Below, one piece after another: positions 51,956 through 61,508 of a stretch of 64,000 nucleotides of DNA. Under the pieces are notes generated by a model, which had not been told where the DNA came from, made no database searches, and was given only the letters and a program-made list of their open reading frames with translations. Numbering within the stretch: position 1 is the first letter of the stretch; every line of letters starts with the position of its first letter. The stretch is from Alteromonadaceae bacterium. Lineage in GTDB: Bacteria; Pseudomonadota; Gammaproteobacteria; Enterobacterales; Alteromonadaceae. The DNA lies in the NCBI GenBank assembly GCA_027013165.1, contig JALUXV010000530.1, positions 62,001 to 126,000 of the forward strand. The letters are read 5' to 3'. The position numbers and the translations under genes are program-made.

Positions 51956-52162
51956 TTAACCGAGTTCACGCTCACTTTTCAATCCACAAACGTGTTTAAA
52001 GAACAAAGTAGCTGGGCAAAAGCCTGTGAAACTCTGTTGAAACAAATTGGCACCTACAAATACGGTAAACCATACAAAATTGGGGTGAACCCATAGTGTA
52101 AGTACCACTGACAGCAACACCATAAAACCAGCAAATGCGGTCAACGCGCGTTCTTGAGACAT
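51956..52162 (-). CDS. DUF2892-like small membrane protein
   Basis: The ATG at 52162 (68 residues) is preferred because GGGAG lies 8 bases ahead; an upstream ATG overlapping the previous stop would add six residues. The protein begins [20 protein letters not shown] and has two hydrophobic segments and a short FTGFCPAT motif. The pattern is that of DUF2892 (YgaP-like membrane part) proteins, and the GFCPAT cysteine is conserved. Some family members help handle sulfur. It is the last gene of the RND, LolA-like, DUF1302-type set and is translationally close to it. The role in that set is unclear. Confidence 0.75.
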   Translation of the reverse strand: MSQERALTAFAGFMVLLSVVLTLWVHPNFVWFTVFVGANLFQQSFTGFCPATLFFKHVCGLKSERELG

Positions 52163-52176
52163 AGCTACAACTCCCA

Positions 52177-53526
52177 TCAAAAATAATACCGATAAGACAC
52201 ATAAGCATTAGTTGCGTCTTTAAACTGGGAAAAGAATGTATGTGATCCTTCTCCCCAAAACACATTCCCCCCCGCTGCTAGCTGCCAGGTATCAGTGGGT
52301 GAATAGGAAACACTAAACTTGGCGTAACCGTCTGAGTCGGTGGGCGAATAGAAGATAAAGGCATTGGTTTGCAGGCGTTGTTGCATACCAAGCCAAGTCA
52401 CACGCGACGTGATCCAATGACGAACTTTTTCTTGTTCATATTCTGGAAACGGGCTATCAGCAATAAACGCGTTGTAATCATGTTGCCATTCGGCATACCA
52501 CTGCACAGCTCCGGTAACATTCATAGATAGCTCTTGTTGATAGCCAATAAGCGTTCTTGAATGTGTGTTAGGAACCATTGGATCCTTTCCCAAAACATCT
52601 TCTCGACTGTCATGGTAGGCGTATTCTATATTTCCCAGCCCACTTCCCACAGGTGTAGATACACTGGCGCCATACACATTGAGTCTTGCGTACCTTGGGT
52701 CACCCATGTCGTCCATTGCCACGGGCTGTTTTGTGTAACCTCGATAACCATATAGAGCAATTTCATAACTACCCAACGACTTGTGTAGGCGTATAGCCAC
52801 CTCTTCATCATCTGGGGTATTTTGCGCTTTCACTCTGAGTTTTGGCGCTATGTTTTGCTGAAGTTGTGGGTTATAGAAAGAGAATATGTCTCCGGTAATG
52901 CTAATGTCGGGCTCAAACTCTGGCATGAGCACCAGATCGATATTAAAGGCATCAAAGTAGCCAGAAAATTTAGCTGCCAAAGCGGGGGCTTTTAAGTAAG
53001 CATCTGCCCTACCTGAAAAAAACGACTGATAATCTTTGGGGAAAAGATCGTTCAAAAATACGTAGTCGCCAGTTCCCCACGTAAGCACCTGTTGTCCTAA
53101 TTTAGCATCCCACGACCGCCCCCAGTCGCCCAATGACGATAAACTCCCCTGCCATGCCAACTCTCGCAACTGACCTCGAGATTGTTCACGTACCCCATCA
53201 ATCCAAATATCTCCTTTGAACACAAATGAAGACTCAGGCAAAAGGTATTCTGTTTCTAGATGAAGGCGAAGGTCTCTCAGTGTTTTTCTGGTCGGGATGG
53301 CATCATCGCCTTGTAAACGGTTACCCATATCCACGCTGAGAAAACCACTCACTTCGCTGAAACCTTGCTCATCTTCAAAAGCTTCATCATCCCAAGCAAT
53401 AAACTCATCGTCTGACCATGCACTCTGTTCTTGAGAGTGTGCTGGCAACACCATAAATCCAACAGCGACTAGGACTAACCAATTTAATCGCTTGGTGATT
53501 TTTCGCTTCAAGAGTAACGCATTCAT
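52177..53526 (-). CDS. Outer-membrane beta-barrel protein, DUF1302-like
   Basis: The 449 residues start with a signal peptide (about 10-32, ending LPAHSQ). The rest is rich in alternating aromatic and polar residues with [20 protein letters not shown] at about 142-161, the usual DUF1302 plug-side motif, and ends in [11 protein letters not shown], a typical barrel terminus. The acidic Asp/Glu-rich stretch at 38-56 is unusual. DUF1302-type barrels occur with DUF1329 or LolA-like proteins and RND exporters that move lipids or steroid-like molecules. It follows the LolA-like gene with 1-base overlap (stop and start share a base). The exact cargo is unknown. Confidence 0.8.
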   Translation of the reverse strand: MNALLLKRKITKRLNWLVLVAVGFMVLPAHSQEQSAWSDDEFIAWDDEAFEDEQGFSEVSGFLSVDMGNRLQGDDAIPTRKTLRDLRLHLETEYLLPESSFVFKGDIWIDGVREQSRGQLRELAWQGSLSSLGDWGRSWDAKLGQQVLTWGTGDYVFLNDLFPKDYQSFFSGRADAYLKAPALAAKFSGYFDAFNIDLVLMPEFEPDISITGDIFSFYNPQLQQNIAPKLRVKAQNTPDDEEVAIRLHKSLGSYEIALYGYRGYTKQPVAMDDMGDPRYARLNVYGASVSTPVGSGLGNIEYAYHDSREDVLGKDPMVPNTHSRTLIGYQQELSMNVTGAVQWYAEWQHDYNAFIADSPFPEYEQEKVRHWITSRVTWLGMQQRLQTNAFIFYSPTDSDGYAKFSVSYSPTDTWQLAAGGNVFWGEGSHTFFSQFKDATNAYVSYRYYF

Positions 53527-54341
53527 TAGTTTAAAAGCGCTCTTGGTGGCACCCGTAAACTGCGCTCAGTAAACAAGTCACTGGGAAGTGCTAAGTTATA
53601 CTCTACGCCACGAAACTCCATTAAGGTGTAGCCCCCAGTGGCAAAGTCAGTCACCTTACTTCTTACTACTGTGTGATAGCCCTGAATAGCTTCCACCGTC
53701 AGTGCCTCGACACGCCTGTAATTAGTGTCGCTCTCGTCAAAGAAATCAATGGTAGTGGGAATGAAGGTACTCTTGTCGATACTCACCATATAATAGGCAA
53801 ACTCCACCGTTTGAGGGTATTTGGGTATGGCTTTGAGCACGTAATGGGTGGTGGTTTCTTCAACAATTGTGAAAGTGTCTTCTTCGGTGGAACGCCCAGA
53901 TACGTCTTCATAGAAAAAGTGAGACCCCACAAATGACGTTCGCTTGTCGCCAGCAGCTATACGCTTCACCAAATCAAGTGCCGGTAAATATAACCAGCGA
54001 TTGTCGTCGGTGTTTAAATCGCTGTACTTTTCAACGCGAAATACCATGCCTTTAACTTCGGATGGACGTGAAAAAAACACTAGCATATCCTGATTGCCGC
54101 TGTCTGCGCCCAACTCATCAGTACGGTCTTGTCTAAAGATAGTGAACTGACGCATTTGTTTGCGTCCTTGGCCATCAACAATCAACATACGCGCTTCAGA
54201 ACGGCCATTATCGCCTGCGTAGTAGGCCGCTTGCTCAGCCTGTTCAATAATATCCATTGCGTCCTGGTTTTGAGATGCACTGAGTAATGTGGATACCAAT
54301 AGCAAACCAATACCAACCACTCTTATCGGAAGTCTGTTCAT
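53526..54341 (-). CDS. LolA-like outer-membrane lipoprotein-sorting protein
   Basis: The protein has 271 residues and a signal peptide (about 1-24). The domain fits the LolA-like family DUF4292/outer-membrane lipoprotein-sorting (PF17131): RSEARMLIVDGQGRKQMRQFTIF, FFSRPSEVKGMVFRVEKY, DNRWLYLPALDLVKRIAAGD and FVGSHFFYEDVSGR. These proteins have a half-barrel that carries acyl chains across the periplasm. It is encoded between an RND exporter and a DUF1302-type barrel, 9 bases after the former. I infer a trans-envelope lipid route from inner-membrane pump to outer-membrane barrel. Confidence 0.87.
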   Translation of the reverse strand: MNRLPIRVVGIGLLLVSTLLSASQNQDAMDIIEQAEQAAYYAGDNGRSEARMLIVDGQGRKQMRQFTIFRQDRTDELGADSGNQDMLVFFSRPSEVKGMVFRVEKYSDLNTDDNRWLYLPALDLVKRIAAGDKRTSFVGSHFFYEDVSGRSTEEDTFTIVEETTTHYVLKAIPKYPQTVEFAYYMVSIDKSTFIPTTIDFFDESDTNYRRVEALTVEAIQGYHTVVRSKVTDFATGGYTLMEFRGVEYNLALPSDLFTERSLRVPPRALLN

Positions 54342-54350
54342 GATGTACTC

Positions 54351-56891
54351 CTAAAATACCCTTGATTTAAGTAACGCCAGTAAACTCGGTAATACAAGTA
54401 AAGTCACCAATGCGGAAATTGCCATGATACTAGCCAAAAACACCCCCACGGTAATGTAGGGAACCAGTGGCGCGAACAATAGTGGAGTAAACCCGAAAGC
54501 GACCACCAGAGCATTGCGGGAAATCGCACTGGCGGGCTCGTCAAACAGTGCGTTCAACGTCGCTTTTAGGTTGTTTGTTTCTTTGTGCAAAGCCCGAGCG
54601 CGAGCTAAAAAATGGATGGCAAAATCCACTGAGAGACCCAGTGTTAAGGCACTTAACACCGCTATTGGCATATCGTAGTCTTTGCCGACAATACCTATCA
54701 TGCCGTAAATAAATACGATGGTAATGGTTAGTGGCAACATAGCTAGCACACCGTAAACCACCGAACGGAAGAGTAGAACCATCATAACAAACACAATTAC
54801 AAAGGCACTGAGTAAGCTTTCTAACATGCCTTCCACCATATTCTGCTGCCACACCACGTTAAGGTAAGCTTTACCTGCCCAAGAATAAGTCATGTTTTCA
54901 GGTAATGGATGTTGCTCGAAGTAATCATCAATCACGTCGATGACACGAGTCATGTCTTGATTATCACCACTAGTGAGCTGTAACCATACCAGCGCTTTTT
55001 TATAGTCTGGTGTTACAAAATGCCACAAGTCGTGTGGGCGATGTGACGATTGAAACTGAATCAGGGCTTGCGCTACGCCCGCTTGCGTGTTGGGTATAAC
55101 GTAATCCTGCTGGTTTCCAGAACGAAGCTCTCGATTTACGACTTTTACCACATCGACTATAGATTGACTTTTTCCCACCAGTGAAACCCCATTTAAATAG
55201 TCTTGAAGGGCATTTAGGTGGCTTAACACTTGAGGGTGTTGAAATACTCGTTGAGAAGACTGTAGGGCGTCGATGGAATTATAGGCTTGCTCTAACGATT
55301 GAATGTCACTACTCAAATTAGCTGCAAATAAGGCATCGTCGATAGCAGTTAAGGCATAGCTTATCTTTTCCGCTTGAGGTTGATTGGCTATTTCGGTAAG
55401 CAGGCCGTCTTTCCACAAGTCAAATTCATCTGACAGGGTTAACTGTGATAATAATTCAGATATATCTGGCCCTTGCCCAGTTGTTTCCAATACCAGATAG
55501 CCATTGTAAGTTCCCGCAAACTCTTGATTTAACGCATAGTCAGCCCGTCGAATTTCATGATCAGATTTAAACCACCTTACTGGGTTATCATTAATAGAAA
55601 TCTGTGTAATTCCCCACGCTGATATCAAGGTTAACAAAGCGAAAAATAGCAGTATTACACCACGGTAGTTAAGTGCGACATGTTTAACTTTCGCGATCCC
55701 CTGATACATAAGCCGAACTGTGCCTTTGGGCCTTGCGTGCACAGCGTGTTGCAAAGCCACCAAAGATGATTCAGACATCCTAGAAATATAGGCCGGAACA
55801 AAAAGCAGAGTGAACAGGAACGCGAGTAAAATCCCACTACCAATAAAGGCACCAAAAATTTGTACTGGCGGGATAGGTGTTAGCATTAAGGAAAAGAACC
55901 CTGCTGCTGAGGTTAACGATGTATACAACATAGGCGTAAATAAATGCTTAACGACCTTGGTAATCGTGTCACTCGCTTTCTGCCCGGGTTTATATCGGTC
56001 TGTAAACTCAGACAATATGTGAACAGAATCTACAACGGCTATTGGCATAAGAAAAATAGCAATCATTGACGACATGATATGCACGGTAAATCCCATACCT
56101 ATAAGCGTGCCCATAGTTACAATAACTGTCGCCATAGCCACAACCATGGGTGCTATCACTAACGTCCAGTTTCTAAAAAAGCTATACAGCAATAGAAAAA
56201 TCATGATGCCAGCTGCGGGGGCTGCCAGACCCATTTGAATGAACATTTCTACGCCAAATTGGTCTTCAGCCACAGGAAGTCCAGTTATGTGCCACTCACC
56301 TGAAAATGATTGTTCAGAAATATACCCGCGAATTGACTCAGCAATTCTATAGCTTTCGTTTTTATCGCTAATCGGTATATATATCGCTGCGGCTTTGCCT
56401 GACTCAGCAGCCAAAGTATTGTATAGCATTGGCAGTCGCTGAACGGCAGACCATACACTACTCGCATCGTCAGTATTCGTGGGCGGAGATGGCATTAACC
56501 AAGAAAAGACAAGCTCTCCACTTTCACCTTGAGAGATATTGTCTACTGTTGAGAAAGACATAAGGTCGTGAGCGATGACTCCCGTCAGATCTTTCGCATG
56601 ACGAGTCACCTTGTGTATTGCAGTTAATACTTCGGGCGTATATACCCCTTGAGAACTGTCAGTTGCTATGACTCCAACCACAATGGCGTCATACATAGAA
56701 AAATCTGACTTAACTTGGTTGTGATATAAACGCGCTGGATGTTCAGCTGGAAGCATGTTTTCTGGGTCAGTATCAATCTCAATACCCCCAAACTGCATGG
56801 CAGCGAATAGCGTTAGTATAAGCAGCCCACCATACACCCACTTACCCCGCCGGGTACTTAACCAAAGTAGTTTTGTTTGCAAGAAATTCAT
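54351..56891 (-). CDS. RND/MMPL-family exporter
   Basis: The start is taken at the ATG 56891 (846 residues) with GGGG just ahead; an upstream TTG would add seven residues. The protein has two RND repeats, each with one segment, a periplasmic loop and five segments. The first repeat has IEIDTDPENMLPAEHPAR and DSVHILSEFTD, the second TLGLSVDFAIHFLARA. These DxxxH/DFxxH elements form the proton relay of MMPL/HpnN-type transporters. It has no HlyD adaptor, and LolA-like and DUF1302-type genes follow, so it probably passes a lipid to the periplasmic carrier. The palindrome at 56914 may be its operator. Confidence 0.9.
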   Translation of the reverse strand: MNFLQTKLLWLSTRRGKWVYGGLLILTLFAAMQFGGIEIDTDPENMLPAEHPARLYHNQVKSDFSMYDAIVVGVIATDSSQGVYTPEVLTAIHKVTRHAKDLTGVIAHDLMSFSTVDNISQGESGELVFSWLMPSPPTNTDDASSVWSAVQRLPMLYNTLAAESGKAAAIYIPISDKNESYRIAESIRGYISEQSFSGEWHITGLPVAEDQFGVEMFIQMGLAAPAAGIMIFLLLYSFFRNWTLVIAPMVVAMATVIVTMGTLIGMGFTVHIMSSMIAIFLMPIAVVDSVHILSEFTDRYKPGQKASDTITKVVKHLFTPMLYTSLTSAAGFFSLMLTPIPPVQIFGAFIGSGILLAFLFTLLFVPAYISRMSESSLVALQHAVHARPKGTVRLMYQGIAKVKHVALNYRGVILLFFALLTLISAWGITQISINDNPVRWFKSDHEIRRADYALNQEFAGTYNGYLVLETTGQGPDISELLSQLTLSDEFDLWKDGLLTEIANQPQAEKISYALTAIDDALFAANLSSDIQSLEQAYNSIDALQSSQRVFQHPQVLSHLNALQDYLNGVSLVGKSQSIVDVVKVVNRELRSGNQQDYVIPNTQAGVAQALIQFQSSHRPHDLWHFVTPDYKKALVWLQLTSGDNQDMTRVIDVIDDYFEQHPLPENMTYSWAGKAYLNVVWQQNMVEGMLESLLSAFVIVFVMMVLLFRSVVYGVLAMLPLTITIVFIYGMIGIVGKDYDMPIAVLSALTLGLSVDFAIHFLARARALHKETNNLKATLNALFDEPASAISRNALVVAFGFTPLLFAPLVPYITVGVFLASIMAISALVTLLVLPSLLALLKSRVF

Positions 56892-56913
56892 ACACACCCC
56901 AATATAAGACAAA

Positions 56914-56925
56914 CCTAATATTAGG
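56914..56925. promoter_or_regulatory. Palindrome in the RND exporter promoter
   Basis: CCTAATATTAGG is a perfect 12-bp palindrome 23 bases upstream of the start codon. A repressor such as a TetR or MarR type could bind; no such gene is adjacent. Confidence 0.45.
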
Positions 56926-57180
56926 ATAACCTTATATTTTAATCAATAGAAATTTGTATTCAGCTCTTCAACTAAGATGTGATTATTCATAAAAAAGTAA
57001 GGTGGTAGCGCGAATAAGGAAAAAAACCAATTTATTAGGTATGAAAAAATATAACTGGTTATTATTTAAGCGACGGAAGTTTTTTTAAATTGGTTTATAT
57101 TTATACACATCTAAGGCAAAGACGTGTGTGACTCCTTAGTGTGTGTGAATGTGTTTTCCAAGTAATGTTGTGGTTGATTC

Positions 57181-57206
57181 GGGGGCTAAGTTAGCCCCCT
57201 TTTTTT
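57181..57206 (+). terminator. Rho-independent terminator with no plus-strand gene in front
   Basis: GGGGGCTAA and TTAGCCCCC form a strong 9-bp stem with a very small loop, followed by seven T. On the minus strand there is no T run. It suggests an unannotated plus-strand RNA ending here. Confidence 0.8.
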
Positions 57207-57247
57207 AACCAAACTCTTGGTAAATGACTCTCCAGCCAAAGTAAGGG

Positions 57248-57652
57248 CTAGTTCTGCGCTAGAACGTTTCCGCCTACACCATAAATCGCTGTAAACGCGA
57301 AATCTCCACTTGAAACTGGTCTTGTATTTGCTCCGCCTTTAGGTAGAAATTCTGTACCAAAAATTTGCTCATCGCCAAGCATGGGCTGAGGTACAAAACT
57401 TGGTGTACTGACGAGTTCAGAAGAATGCGAATTTATCGCAGATGCAGCACTACCCGCCAACGGCGTAATATTTGTTTGTGAATTAACTATGGTATTAGTA
57501 TCGAAGTTAGTAATTCCATTGTCCGTCATAGAACTACCTGATTGCTGTACACTTGATTGCGGCACAACTTCATTTGCTTCTGGCGGGTTCAGGCCCACAG
57601 AAACAGCAATAGCGATAAACAACACCATAGGAATAACATTTGAACGTGTCAT
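57248..57652 (-). CDS. Hypothetical exported or anchored Ser/Asn-rich protein
   Basis: I do not recognise this 134-residue protein. Residues 1-25 form a signal peptide or anchor (MTRSNVIPMVLFIAIAVSVG). The remainder is low in charge and rich in Ser, Thr, Asn and Gly, with NTIVNSQTNITPLAG and a C-terminal FTAIYGVGGNVLAQN. It contains no cysteine after the signal. The gene has a promoter-length gap upstream to arfB (112 bases) and may be monocistronic. It could be an envelope protein or a small surface protein; no function is offered. Confidence 0.6.
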   Translation of the reverse strand: MTRSNVIPMVLFIAIAVSVGLNPPEANEVVPQSSVQQSGSSMTDNGITNFDTNTIVNSQTNITPLAGSAASAINSHSSELVSTPSFVPQPMLGDEQIFGTEFLPKGGANTRPVSSGDFAFTAIYGVGGNVLAQN

Positions 57653-57764
57653 GTTTTTCGCTTCCCTGATTGTTGGTAAAAAGATAAAAATTAACCAAAT
57701 CGATATTCTTGGCCCAATTGGTTGATATCTTTCTAGCAGAACTAATACTTTAGGTGAAAGAGCA

Positions 57765-58157
57765 TCAAATATCTACCCTTTTCCTTAACGATTTCCTCTC
57801 ACTGTGACGCTTTTTTGCGTCAGACCGACGCACTTTAGTTGCGCGACTAACTCGCGTTGCACGACGGACCTTGTTTATTTTTGTAGACGACTCTACCCAC
57901 TGATTTAATCGTTCCATAGCGTCTTCTTTATTTAACGCTAATGTCCTGAATTGCTGGGCTTTTAATATAAATACCCCATCGGTGGTTATTCGGCTATCTC
58001 GCGTTGCTAGCAAACGTGCTTTAACCGAATCGGGCAATGACGATGCACCAATATCAAACCTAAGGTGTACGGCAGAGCTTACTTTGTTGACGTTTTGACC
58101 ACCCGCGCCTTGGGCTCTGATCGCTGTCATCTCTACATCGTCAGGGTTTACTTGCAT
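57765..58157 (-). CDS. arfB: ArfB (YaeJ), ribosome-rescue peptidyl-tRNA hydrolase
   Basis: The ATG at 58157 gives 130 residues; a GTG three codons earlier is possible. The GGQ motif lies at 19-21 in AQGAGGQNVNKV, followed by SSAVHLRFDI. The C-terminal tail from about residue 95 is strongly basic (KVRRATRVSRATKVRRSDAK), which ArfB uses to enter the mRNA channel of stalled ribosomes. It therefore frees stalled peptides without needing a stop codon. It is a little shorter than E. coli ArfB. It lies between a TonB receptor and an unknown gene, probably only by position. Confidence 0.93.
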   Translation of the reverse strand: MQVNPDDVEMTAIRAQGAGGQNVNKVSSAVHLRFDIGASSLPDSVKARLLATRDSRITTDGVFILKAQQFRTLALNKEDAMERLNQWVESSTKINKVRRATRVSRATKVRRSDAKKRHSERKSLRKRVDI

Positions 58158-58265
58158 AAAAAGCACGCTCTCTTACAATCAACAATCACCGACTAAAGCT
58201 CACTCTATCGCGTTGCTGAATTGTGTTATGTATTTTTAATCAAACATATGTCTATTTTATGACGA

Positions 58266-60353
58266 TTAATAGCTGTATGTAACACTTGCCATGAAATGCC
58301 TGGGGCGTCCAGGGAAGTACCTGTCACCGGTAAAGCTAGTATAATCAGCGCGTTCTGCAAAATCAGTATCTAACACGTTGTTTATTCTTAAATTTACTAC
58401 CCAATCATGCCCTAACATATGTGCCAAGCGCAAATGCACCAGATCATGGCCTTGATAACGAGCGGTATTTTCAGCATTGGTGAAATATGAAGAAACATGC
58501 TGCCATTCAATTTCCGCCTGACTGTTTGCATTTATTTGATGTTGTAATCGCATATTGAACTGGTGACGTGGCGCGGTATCCATGTCATTCCCTCGAATAT
58601 CAATACCACCCAAAATTTGCGAGTGCTCATAAGTATGCTCGGCAACAGTGCCTGCAAACTGTAACTGCCAACCTGTTGAAATCTGGTAACGTAACGACAC
58701 CTCAACTCCCGTGTGAAGCGTCTCGCCACCATTGACGTTGAAAAAGTCACTGTCGCGATAAATCACGTTTTCTTTGAGTAGTCGATAAATTGCTACTGTG
58801 TAGTCAATATCTGAGAAACGTCCGTTAACACCCACCTCGATATTGGTTGCACAGACGGTATCAAGTTCCGTCACTTGTTGATCTCGCTGTAATCGATAAA
58901 GCTCACTTGCCTGGGGCGCCCTGAAGCCTCTAGATACACGAGCAAACCAATGATTACCTTCAGGCGATAGGTAACCAAGTGACAACTTTGGACTAAATGC
59001 GTTAAAGCTGTTCTCACCACTTTCTGGACGTGAATAGCGACAACCACCAAAGCCACACGCAGTACCATCCTCTCTGGTTCGCCCTGAGATCATCTGGTTC
59101 GTATAGTTATAGGAGATGCGCTCGTAACGGCCGCCCAAATCTAGCTGCCATGGACCTCGAGTCCACTGGAGGGCAAAGAATGGCGCGATCATACTTACGT
59201 CCACATCGTAGTCATAGTGTTTGCCAGTTGGCACTGTTTCAACTAAAAATGCCGAGCCCTGCGTGGCCCCGTCTTGATATTGCAACAAGCTGCCTTTCGA
59301 GTACTCAGCATCGATACCCCAATCAATTACCGTGTTGTCGCCAACCTCAACTCTAAATTGGCTAAGCAGCCCACCGCCAGATTGATTATTTTCTTCAAAC
59401 GGCGTCCCCGGAAGGAAATGCATTCTAAATGTCATGTCTTGATTGCGAATATAGGGCGTAAGCGACATAGATTTGTCGTCAGATACATGCCATTCAAGTC
59501 GCGACCACAAGCGGAAACTACTCGCATCGCGAAACGCTAGTGGATCGAAATTTTGCTGCGCTATTTGCCTGTCTTTGTAGCTGTCTTTTCCTGTGATATA
59601 TCCAGCCGTATCTTGATTCAGCTTGGTGTAAGACAAGCCAGTTGTCAAAAGCATATCATTCTGTGAATAACGATGACGCACATTGACTTTTTGCTGGTCA
59701 ACCCCTTCACCGTCGCGATAGCCTGTATCCCTTGTAACACTTGCATTAACGCCGATGCCAGTATCACCATAGTCTTTTCCTGCGCGAAGCTTGGCACGAT
59801 GGTATCCATATGAGCCATAGTCCATACTCAACAAACCGCCATCATATGTTGTGTCAGGTGTGATAACGTTGATAACCCCGTGGATGGCATTGGCACCAAA
59901 CAAGACTGATGCAGGCCCTTTAACAACTTCAATACGCTCTGCCATTTCGCTGTGGGCTTCGAACAACTCATTGATATTACACAAGCCAGCAGCCTTCAAA
60001 GGAATACCATCTTCGGCAGATAAAATCCCACCACAAGCACTTGCTCCTGTGAGCACAGGCGAGCGCAAGGCTGGTAAATACTCCTGCCCGTTACCCCGTT
60101 GAACACCAGCACCAGAAACATAATTGAGTAAGCTTTGAATGTGGCTGGGAGCTACGAATTGAATAGTCTCTTCGTCAACGTGTACAAGATTATCTCTTAA
60201 TCGCGATGTGTCATTACTCAGTCGAGATGTGGTAACTACCACATTCTCAACAGATGCAAGGGTAGACTCGTCGTTAGCTTGAGCAGACACAACAAAACTA
60301 CTCACTAAACACAACATCAACACAAGTCGTGACGGAGTAACAACAAACTTCAC
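58266..60353 (-). CDS. TonB-dependent receptor, siderophore/vitamin-like
   Basis: The 695 residues include a signal peptide (about 1-26), a TonB box VENVVVTTSRL, a plug with RIEVVKGPASVLFGANAI at about 138-155, and a barrel ending ASVTYSY. The spacing is that of cobalamin or iron-complex receptors (BtuB/CirA-like) rather than the large sugar receptors in this window. It has cysteine pairs at CGGILS...GLC in the plug and CGFGGC in a loop, which may be disulfide-bonded loops. No Fur box is seen upstream. It stands alone, so the substrate is unknown. Confidence 0.88.
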   Translation of the reverse strand: MKFVVTPSRLVLMLCLVSSFVVSAQANDESTLASVENVVVTTSRLSNDTSRLRDNLVHVDEETIQFVAPSHIQSLLNYVSGAGVQRGNGQEYLPALRSPVLTGASACGGILSAEDGIPLKAAGLCNINELFEAHSEMAERIEVVKGPASVLFGANAIHGVINVITPDTTYDGGLLSMDYGSYGYHRAKLRAGKDYGDTGIGVNASVTRDTGYRDGEGVDQQKVNVRHRYSQNDMLLTTGLSYTKLNQDTAGYITGKDSYKDRQIAQQNFDPLAFRDASSFRLWSRLEWHVSDDKSMSLTPYIRNQDMTFRMHFLPGTPFEENNQSGGGLLSQFRVEVGDNTVIDWGIDAEYSKGSLLQYQDGATQGSAFLVETVPTGKHYDYDVDVSMIAPFFALQWTRGPWQLDLGGRYERISYNYTNQMISGRTREDGTACGFGGCRYSRPESGENSFNAFSPKLSLGYLSPEGNHWFARVSRGFRAPQASELYRLQRDQQVTELDTVCATNIEVGVNGRFSDIDYTVAIYRLLKENVIYRDSDFFNVNGGETLHTGVEVSLRYQISTGWQLQFAGTVAEHTYEHSQILGGIDIRGNDMDTAPRHQFNMRLQHQINANSQAEIEWQHVSSYFTNAENTARYQGHDLVHLRLAHMLGHDWVVNLRINNVLDTDFAERADYTSFTGDRYFPGRPRHFMASVTYSY

Positions 60354-60462
60354 AGAGAGTTCCTTTTATAATTTTCACCTATTAATCAGCACTATAGTAA
60401 ACTGTTAACACTAGCCCGTAAAAGTAGTCATCAGAGAAAGTTAGTACTGTGCCAAAAAAACA

Positions 60463-60498
60463 AAAAGACCAAGGCTAATTACATAACCTTGGTCTTTT
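60463..60498. terminator. Two-way terminator between the nucleosidase and TonB receptor region
   Basis: AAAAGACCAAGG (60463-60474) and CCTTGGTCTTTT (60487-60498) form a perfect 12-bp stem with a 12-base loop and T tails on both strands. It ends the nucleosidase transcript 20 bases past its stop. Confidence 0.8.
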
Positions 60499-60518
60499 AA
60501 CTTGATTGTATACGTGGA

Positions 60519-61508
60519 TTATTTAGCCAGTTCGTCCAATAAAGCGAACAATACTTCCGCGCCAATACGCGAAACTTCCTTATCGTATTTATTCTCTACA
60601 TTAACACCTTCTTGCCCACCAGCTAGGTCACTAATAGCACGAACGATGACCCAATCAACTTCGTTAACCGTGCAAACCTGCCCAATGGCAGCTGATTCCA
60701 TCTCAGTCACTTCAGCGTTGAACACATCTCTTGTCCATTGACGATAGTCTCTGTTATCTAGGAAAACCGACCCAGTAACGCCATTTCCACCGACAAATAG
60801 TTTGGCATCACGCTCGTCTAATACGCGCTGGGTTGGCATACCGCTAATAGCGCGAGAAGCCGCATCTAATAGACTTGGCGTCGCCGAAAAATACGCCGTA
60901 TCTTGAGGCTTATCCATACCATCTTTGATAATCAATACTTCGTCGGGATGAATAAATTTAAAAGGTTTATAATTGGGCGTATGTGGATCTAATGCTCTGC
61001 GAGCATCTTGCTCAGCCAAAAACCTTTGGTAATAGTCTGGCAAGATGTAGGACCCCGGGTTATTTGGGTCTTCATTGCTATAAACACTTTCATCATGATA
61101 GTACCAACGGGCGGGAACAATCACATCTCCAGGGTGCCACTCTGGGTTAATGGCACCTGCAATCCCCATATACACCACCTGTTTTACCGGAAAGTAATCT
61201 AAAGCCATTTGCATAGTCATTGCCGCATTGGCAATACTCATACCAGTAGCGAAAACAACGATAGGTTTGTCGTTGTAGGTGCCTAGTCGATACTTAACCC
61301 CTTGAAACTCTAGTGTGGTATGAATCGATGCATTCGGATCAGAATCTATACGACCAAGAATGCCTTCCATTTCTGGCTCGTAGGCGACTACAACGGCCGT
61401 AATGCCTTCACCTTTGAACTGCTGGGGTCCATAGGTTGGTTCCGTAGAGACACAGCCCGACAGGGCGATAACGCAAAACGCGGACAGCATTAGCAGTGTT
61501 TTTCTCAT
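60519..61508 (-). CDS. Lipoprotein of the MTA/SAH nucleosidase (PNP_UDP) family
   Basis: The ATG at 61508 (329 residues) is chosen because it opens a lipoprotein signal with lipobox ALSGC (Cys19); a longer frame adds an unlikely N-terminus. The core keeps nucleosidase motifs: VVVAYEPEMEGI (E46 or E48 acting like the family's acid), VVYMGIAGAINPEWHPGDV, TEMESAAIGQV and VIVRAISDLAGG with the catalytic Asp. It is about 100 residues longer than the E. coli enzyme, with an insertion around 165-235. A nucleosidase on the periplasmic side would act on released nucleosides or MTA. It is followed by a terminator and divergent from the LysR gene. Confidence 0.85.
   Translation of the reverse strand: MRKTLLMLSAFCVIALSGCVSTEPTYGPQQFKGEGITAVVVAYEPEMEGILGRIDSDPNASIHTTLEFQGVKYRLGTYNDKPIVVFATGMSIANAAMTMQMALDYFPVKQVVYMGIAGAINPEWHPGDVIVPARWYYHDESVYSNEDPNNPGSYILPDYYQRFLAEQDARRALDPHTPNYKPFKFIHPDEVLIIKDGMDKPQDTAYFSATPSLLDAASRAISGMPTQRVLDERDAKLFVGGNGVTGSVFLDNRDYRQWTRDVFNAEVTEMESAAIGQVCTVNEVDWVIVRAISDLAGGQEGVNVENKYDKEVSRIGAEVLFALLDELAK

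Larger units (their letters stand above)
56892..57247. other. Intergenic region with palindrome, long stem-loop and orphan terminator
   Basis: The 356 bases hold a 12-bp palindrome (56914-56925) in the RND promoter, an 11-bp inverted repeat (57024-57034 with 57086-57096) and a terminator (57181-57206) that points along the plus strand though no plus-strand gene precedes it. A 15-residue frame at 57041-57088 begins MKKYNW and is basic, but support is weak. Confidence 0.6.

Noticed and set aside
57041-57088. 15-residue basic peptide frame starting MKKYNW
   Set aside because: It is too short to judge, lacks a good ribosome site and sits in the stem-loop region; kept only as part of the orphan-RNA observation.
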